Source: Chytridium lagenaria (Eukaryota > Chytridiomycota > Chytridiomycetes > Chytridiales > Chytridiaceae). From it: 64,000 nt of DNA. The notes below the pieces were generated by a model. That model made no database searches and was not told the DNA's origin. It was given only the letters and a program-made list of their open reading frames with translations. The DNA lies in assembly GCA_025449115.1 (NCBI GenBank), contig JAHLKC010000055.1:1-64000 (forward strand). Direction: 5' to 3'. Positions 58,227-64,000 of the stretch are shown piece after piece; position 1 is the stretch's first letter; each line of letters begins with the position of its first letter. The translations under genes were made by a program, and so were the position numbers.

Positions 58227-61200
58227 ATGCTCATGTTGGCTACTGCTGCTGCTGCTGCTGCCGCTGCGACAAACCATCAACAACAGCAGCATCAGCATCA
58301 CCATCAACAACAACAACAACAACAACACATCCACATCCACCACACCAACTTTTTCACAAACATGCAATCGTCCCATGTGGACTTCACATCCTCCCCATCC
58401 ATGCTCACTTCCCAATCATCTTCGCCTCCAACCACTGCAACAACCATGCATCCATCACCTCCACCTTCATCGTCTTTCACCTTCCACAAGAATCCCGCGG
58501 ATATTTCAACCATCAACTTGAACTCGGAATCCTTTCTGGAGCAAAATGTCACCACCGGGGATGACCATCTCATCATCAAGACCACTCAAGAAGTGGATTC
58601 TGGTGCCTTGATCGCGTCGTCATCCTCGACGTTGCATGCGAATCTTCGAATGTCACCCGACCAGATCGATGTGGATGTGGAATTTACGGATCATCATGAT
58701 CCCTTTTCTGCGTCTTTATCCGACTTGAATACGCGAAACAGGTAAAGAATATCGCCCCAAAGGCATCGCCCAGCTGCATGCTGTTTTATCGTATCTCTTC
58801 CGTCTTTTTTATTTAATTGCGCGACTCCTTTATCCTTTTCGCAAAAAAAAAAAGGGAGAATGCATAGACTCTACCTCAACTCACTCCTTGTAATAAACAT
58901 CATCGACGCTCCTATGAAAAAGATCTCCATCACATTATTTCCAAATCCCACCGCTTTTGATCACCACACTCCTTCATACTCACTGCTTATTTAAAAAACA
59001 GCATCACCACACACTATCCCATCACGATCCACGGAGGCGGTCACCACTCGGATTACTCTCTCTTCAACGACGTCTCCCTCGCAGACCGTCACGCCAACGA
59101 CGACCACAACGACCAAACCAAAGTCTTTACCAGCCCCCTCGCCTCTCAACTCCTTGTACAACCCATGGACCAGCACCAACAACTCGCCAACCCCAACAAG
59201 GATGACGACGACGCTCGTCGTCTCTCTCGTCGAGCTTCTGACGCTGCAGCCTCCTTCTTGGGGTTGGATGATGATATGACGTCGGCGTCGTCGTCATCGG
59301 TTACTTCGGCTGCAGAGGATCTGCTTGTGGATGCTGCTGCGTCGTTTGGACAGACTTTGGTCGGTCAAGCACCCTCTCACAATCTTCTTGCGCAGGGCAA
59401 TGCCACCGCCGCCTCCTTCAAGGACGCCCCAGGATCATCATCATCATCATCCATTCATGAACAATTAACCGACAACACTTTTCACAACAACAATAACAAC
59501 AACAACAACAACACTACTTCCACCAACACCCTCAACCCATTCACCTCCTGGCCATCCGCAGAAACCCTCGCCGCACTCGCCCTCCCTTTATCCACCATCC
59601 CCCACCCTCCTCCTCCTCCCTCCTCACCACAACCTCCTCCGACCTCTCCTACACCTCCGACCTCACCTCCCACTCCTCCTCCGACCTCCAAAACCCCTAC
59701 CCCTACTCCCCAACCCTCCCCACCGTCTCCGCCGCCGCCGCCGCCGCCGTCTCCGCAGCCCTCTCCTTCCCCTCCCCAACCTCCCCCGCCGACCTCGTCT
59801 TCCAACACGTCCGTCGTCAATCCGCCGCCTCCATCCTCGCAGCCGCAGCAGCCGCCGTCTCCTCCCTCGACTCCTACACCTGGAACCACCATCCCGCACC
59901 ACCCCCCGATCCCCCCTCTTCACCGACGACACCATGATGCCACCCCCATCGTTCCTCCACCCCTCCTTCTTTGCTCCAACCTTTCCCCAACCCACCCCTC
60001 GCGAACGTTCCTTCTCCATCGCTTCCTGCGCATCAAGCGATTTCCTCTGGGATCAACTCCGTCATCGTCGTCTCGACACCTCATGGTCCGACAACCCCCC
60101 GTCCATCTCTCCGCCGTCAACGGCTCCTCCATAGCCCTCATGAGCCCCCCTTGAAAACCCAACCCCGTTTCTTTGAAGACACACCAACAGGTCCCGTGAT
60201 TGTTCCGACGCATGTGGAGAAAACCAAACGCAAACGCGCCGTCACCACCCCGGCTGTTGTGAAAAGCAGCGCCGGGTTCACGCAGACCTTGCAGAACCAT
60301 GGATGGGAGGAAGGGGTGTTGGGGAAACGGGGGAGGGTGGATGAACCCGAATATCAACCAAGGGTCATTCTTCCAGGGTCGTTGGGGGAACCTGAGAAAC
60401 CTGTTGAAACGACTGTAACGTCAAATCAGGGGATGCTTCAAAGACGTGGATCCATTTCGTCGACTACATCACGACGTCGAAAACCATCCGTTTCATCGGT
60501 TATTGATACATCGCAAGATATCATTGCTCCACCGTCTTTGAAACGAATGAAAAGCATGGATGCCATTCCTACACCGTCTTCTTTGGGTGTTGAGACGGTC
60601 GTGATCATGGATGAATCACCTGCATCTCTCCCCGTCACGTCTGTTGGGGTTGAGAAGGAGAAGAGAAAACGAGGGAGGAAACGATTGGGATCCGTGATAT
60701 GTACGGAAGAGAGCAGGGAGGAGAAAGAGGCGTGTACCGTTAAACCTTTGTCAAAGGTTTCGAAAACTGCTACCAAGGCGTTAGCGAAAGCAGCTGCAGA
60801 GGCTGCTGTTCAAGCTGCTGCAGAAGCTGCCGCTGAGGCTGCCGCTGAGGAATCTGCAAAGGCTGCTGCAGAAGCTGCTGCGGCTGTTGCTGCTGAATCG
60901 GAGGATCGGTATGATGAAGATGTGGAGTCGAGTTCTGAGGAGGAGGAGGTGGTGAAACCGAAAAGAGGGCGGAAGAAGGGGAAGAAGGGGAAGGAGGAGA
61001 AGAAGCGGGAGGGGGAGGGGAGATTGTTTTATGTGAGGTTGAGGGATGTGGGAAATCGTTTTCGAGGAAGTTTAACTTGAAGGTGATTAATCCTCTTTTT
61101 TTTTCTTCATTTATACCGTCATTTTGTATAGTCGCTTTCGTTGATTGATTTTATTCAACTGTGGTGTTTTTTTGTTTGTTTATTTTTTTGGTAATTCACG

Positions 61201-61463
61201 TCATTAACAGTACTCGTTGTTCATAGACCCACCTCAACATCCACAACCCAACACGTCCCCGTCCCTTCCCATGCCCAACCCCTGGATGCATGAAATCGTT
61301 TGTCCGGATCCATGATTTAGAACGCCACGCAGTTGTACATACGGGAGATAAATCTTGGAGATGTGAGGGATGTGGGACGTGTTTTACGAGGTTGGATGCG
61401 AGGAAACGGCATGTGAAGATGGGGAAATGTAAAGGTGGTGGGGTTGTGAGTCAAGAGGAATGA
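58227..61463 (+). CDS. C2H2 zinc-finger transcription factor, Swi5/Ace2-like
   Basis: A nuclear DNA-binding protein. Low-complexity N-terminus (Ala8, Gln/His runs, Asn9), then Ser/Pro-rich activation-type sequence, basic patches (KTKRKRA, RKRGRKRLG), an alanine-rich helical block at about 60770–60895 (AAAEAA units), an acidic run and KPKRGRKKGKKG. At the C-terminus are three fingers. The first is CEVEGCGKSFSRKFNLK continued after an intron by THLNIHNPTRPRPFPC. The second is CPTPGCMKSFVRIHDLERH. The third is CEGCGTCFTRLDARKRH ending in Cys, so C2HC. This trio resembles Swi5/Ace2 factors. The intron 58742–59001 interrupts the N-terminal part. Several -1 losses must be bridged in C-rich DNA near 59600, near 59935 and 60130, and at TTTT 61027–61030 just before finger 1. 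Overall identity is good; exact mid-protein frame is less sure. Confidence 0.8.
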
Positions 61464-62889
61464 ATGTAGATATATTTTTATGCCGCTTTTTTTTTATTGT
61501 TTCAGTGTTGGGCGTAGGCGGGTTTTTTTTTTTTTTTTTGTAAAGTGTATATCCTGTTCAATCCCCCCCTATTTTTTATGATTGTGCGGGTGTGTGTTTT
61601 TATTGCAGCCGTTTGATTGTATAGCCATTTTTTCTTTCTCTGTAGATATTTGGGTTTGGCGTTTTCGGGATATGATTTATTGATATGTTAAAATATCGCC
61701 TTTTTTTTGGCTTTTGCGCATGAGGGTGTTGTAGAAATAAAGAGTTATGGAGCGACGCCTTTTTTTGTGTTTGGGGTGGCATGGTTTTTCATGTCTTTTG
61801 TTCTGTGGAGGGAATACGATATGGGTTTGTGTTAGGGTGTTGGATGACTATTTTTCCTTTACACTTGTCAACGCTGTCGTCTTCTCTGCAAATGACGATA
61901 TCTCCGTGTTGGGTTTCTCAATTCCGTGTTTTTTGGTGAGTGTGTAATTTACGGATGTGTACGTGTCATGTGGCTTTTTTTGATCGCACGAGAAAGCCAT
62001 ACACTTGTTGGGTTTCGGGACGCGTCATGATGCTGGTTTGTCCTGGTTACTCATATAAATGTACATTGACGTAGACATGGTTTAAGCGGGTTAAGCGGGA
62101 TGTATTTTTTCTTATTTTTCTACATGGCGTTGGACATGGAATCTTGTCGAATGCCACGTAGCGGTGAACTGCGACGTTAAGTTTCGCAAGTCTGTGTAAG
62201 AGCGTTTTTTAGGAATAAATAATGATTGCTGGTCGGGTCGCTGATGGTTTGTCCAAGATAAAGCGATATTTGATGACTTGGTTAAACGCGAAATATACGT
62301 CAACATGGGTGTGTAATCTCGTCACGTTTTTAAACGGATGTTGCAGTTATGGCTTCTTCCGTATACCGGATTTCGTTCGGATTTCATTTCGCAACATACC
62401 ACGTCCCAACTCGCATCTTCCTTTTCACGATTTTTCTACACGTGAATTAACGATGCTATTTACAGTTAGTGGGTCATTCACCGTAATGTAATACATCTGG
62501 TTGATCGAACCAGAATTGCCCATAATCCAAGGGAATGCAATCTATCGTAGTTTAAAACTATCCAGTGAATTATTTATTGTGAGTCTTTTATAGTACCTAA
62601 TTGTGCATACGTAGACAGAGATGGTTTCTGCACTGAGACCTCTGTAGCAAGGTATAATGTATGCACTTAAAAAGTAGTTATATTTATAACCTGATAAATG
62701 TGGAAGTATGAATTCCCAAGTATTTATCCAACTGATTTCAACTCCATTCTCTACACAATTGTTTCGGTGGTGCTGCCCAACGGACTCGACAGAGACCAAA
62801 TGGGGGTAACACACTGCCGTTTTTGTCAAAAATAATGCAACCCCATCATCTGGTTCAGCTCACAATAATGCCTCCTCTCCAACTTGTAA
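61464..62889. other. intergenic, no supported gene
   Basis: About 1.4 kb, AT-rich with T runs (61527–61541). Short open stretches on both strands lack domain or coding character. Nothing is called. Confidence 0.5.
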
Positions 62890-63481
62890 TTGAACTCCAC
62901 GCGTAGCCAAACTGAAAATCCAACATCTGCAGTGGCTGCAGCACAATATGTGTTCTTATCCTCCTCCCTTTCATCCAATTTTCAGCCTCCTTCCTTAAAA
63001 CGGATACTCTTCAACTCAAGTGTCCGCCGATGCATCCCAACCTCGATTCAAATCGTCGTAGACGTCCTCATCAACGACTTATCAAACCTCAAAGTCCGTC
63101 ACGAGCAGCCTCCTCGCATCAATCACTTTCAAAACCAAGCATTTGCGGAATGCCGCTTTTCCTCACATCGTCACTTTGATGTCCGATGCGTTTCGACACT
63201 CGATATGTGATGCCCGTCAACATTCAAGATCCAACGCTCCTCCATCAGCCCCCCTCTTGCCTCTTCTCACATGGATGAACGATACGGTCCCATACGATAC
63301 AACGGATGTGCATGTCTTGACGTATTATTCCACAAAAGTACACCCAGCAGCAACCGATATTTGTTTACCCACAGCGAAAAGCTTGGGCCACTCCAGGTTA
63401 GGAAACTACTGCACACTACGGACAAGACTCACTTTTTTGGAATGTTTTAACGTGGCGTTCAGCATTGATGGAGGAGGCTAA
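62890..63481 (+). CDS. possible coding region, unknown, frame-shifted
   Basis: Two overlapping open frames together give protein-like sequence: SSLSSNFQPPSLKRILFNSS and IQIVVDVLINDLSNLK, then, in the next frame, HLRNAAFPHIVTLMSDAFRH, PLLPLLTWMNDTVPYDTTDV and HVLTYYSTKVHPAATDICLP. Amphipathic helices are suggested. The switch around 63090–63120 would be another single-base shift. I recognise no family and see neither start nor end with confidence. It could be chance. Confidence 0.25.
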
Positions 63482-64000
63482 CCGGGCCATCTTATCATAT
63501 CAGCAGAGGTTTGCGGAATGATGCAAAGTCACGTTTTAGTTCAAACATCCTCTTATTTCCAACAGCCACCGTCAAAGTTTCCGGATTTGTCTCGATTAGA
63601 ATACACTTTCATCCTGGTTGCTTAGCTTCCACCGTTTTAACCTCATAAATTACCATCTTCTTATGATGTGGAACCATTCCACCGTTTAACCTCATAAATT
63701 ACCACGTTCTCATGATCTGCGGAACCAACGGGGAGCTATCTTTGTCACTTGGCGATAGCTTAACCATACTTGTAGGCTACATCCACGTAATAAGTATCAC
63801 GTTTCTCTTATAAGTCAGGAATAATAAAAATGGAATCTTCTCCGGAACATTCTCAGATCGCTGCGCCAACCGTTAAACCCAGCTTGCCGATCCCCTTATA
63901 CAAGCGTCTAACCCCGTACAATGGAACAATATTAGTTAGGTATGGGGGATTCTCTATTAAGCGTCGAATGCCGATGCAAGGCGGCTTTGACGATCTGCAT
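63482..64000. other. right-edge non-coding sequence
   Basis: No gene was identified. It contains the 50-bp-period duplication listed separately and ends at the window edge. Confidence 0.5.
63627..63727. repeat. imperfect 50-bp tandem duplication
   Basis: TTCCACCGTTT then AACCTCATAAATTACCA recurs with a period of 50 bases (starts 63627 and 63677). Both copies run into ATGAT and GGAACCA, with several mismatches and one T-run length difference. Confidence 0.85.

Noticed and set aside
59482..60019. Gly-rich and Arg-rich minus-strand open frames
   Set aside because: These are antisense or frame shadows of the C-rich zinc-finger gene.

Overview
The window is nuclear DNA of a fungus. Genes are split by many short GT–AG introns (about 45–110 nt), spacing is tight, and long proline/serine-rich disordered tracts are common. 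Gene content (fungal tyrosinase, GH47 mannosidase, a Swi5/Ace2-like zinc-finger protein, GPI-type secreted proteins) fits a fungus. An animal-type six-segment voltage-gated K+ channel and an EF-hand-bearing LETM1 point to an early-diverging, probably zoosporic (chytrid-like) lineage, because Dikarya generally lack both. That placement is inference; no rRNA or other marker is present.

Layout. 1–1434: 5'-truncated 2-oxoglutarate/Fe(II) oxygenase. 1786–4111: secreted tyrosinase. 4537–5487: gene-free tract with 24 strand-biased TAGTGA motifs. 6268–7620 (-): mitochondrial CGI-58/Cld1-type alpha/beta hydrolase. 7994–12365: voltage-gated K+ channel with an apparent 2-nt microexon in the selectivity filter. 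12553–15360: gene with duplicated exon modules and the C-terminal half of a 2OG oxygenase. 15704–21801: about 2000-residue disordered repeat protein. 22074–23636 (-): secreted sorbosone/glucose dehydrogenase-like propeller. 23848–27629 (-): M1 aminopeptidase. 27680–28937 (-): aldo-keto reductase pseudogene. 29120–30828 (-): Sel1-repeat protein, one repeat per exon. 31299–33432: MFS transporter. 33815–34707 (-): GPI-type secreted protein. 35498–37111: Mn-type CDF transporter. 38128–39493: secreted Cu/Zn SOD with a second, metal-ligand-less SOD domain. 40040–46951: CRAL-TRIO protein with a huge PRSxRTLK repeat tail, part of it a near-identical 861-bp tandem array. 47710–50733: LETM1. 51099–53597 (-): multipass glycoprotein of unknown family. 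54170–56430: GH47 alpha-mannosidase. 58227–61463: C2H2 zinc-finger factor. 61464–64000: mostly non-coding, with one doubtful coding stretch.

Functionally this is an ordinary mosaic of housekeeping, secretion and ion-homeostasis genes (K+ channel, Mn transporter, mitochondrial K+/H+ exchanger), not an operon or obvious cluster. I see no transposon, CRISPR, rRNA or tRNA.

A window-wide property matters for every gene model: many otherwise well-conserved genes are interrupted by single-base shifts, nearly all loss of one base within or beside short homopolymers. In the 861-bp repeat the intact copies show exactly which bases are missing. I read most of these as sequence/assembly errors, not gene decay. 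The aldo-keto reductase is different: it lacks its middle and is a true pseudogene.
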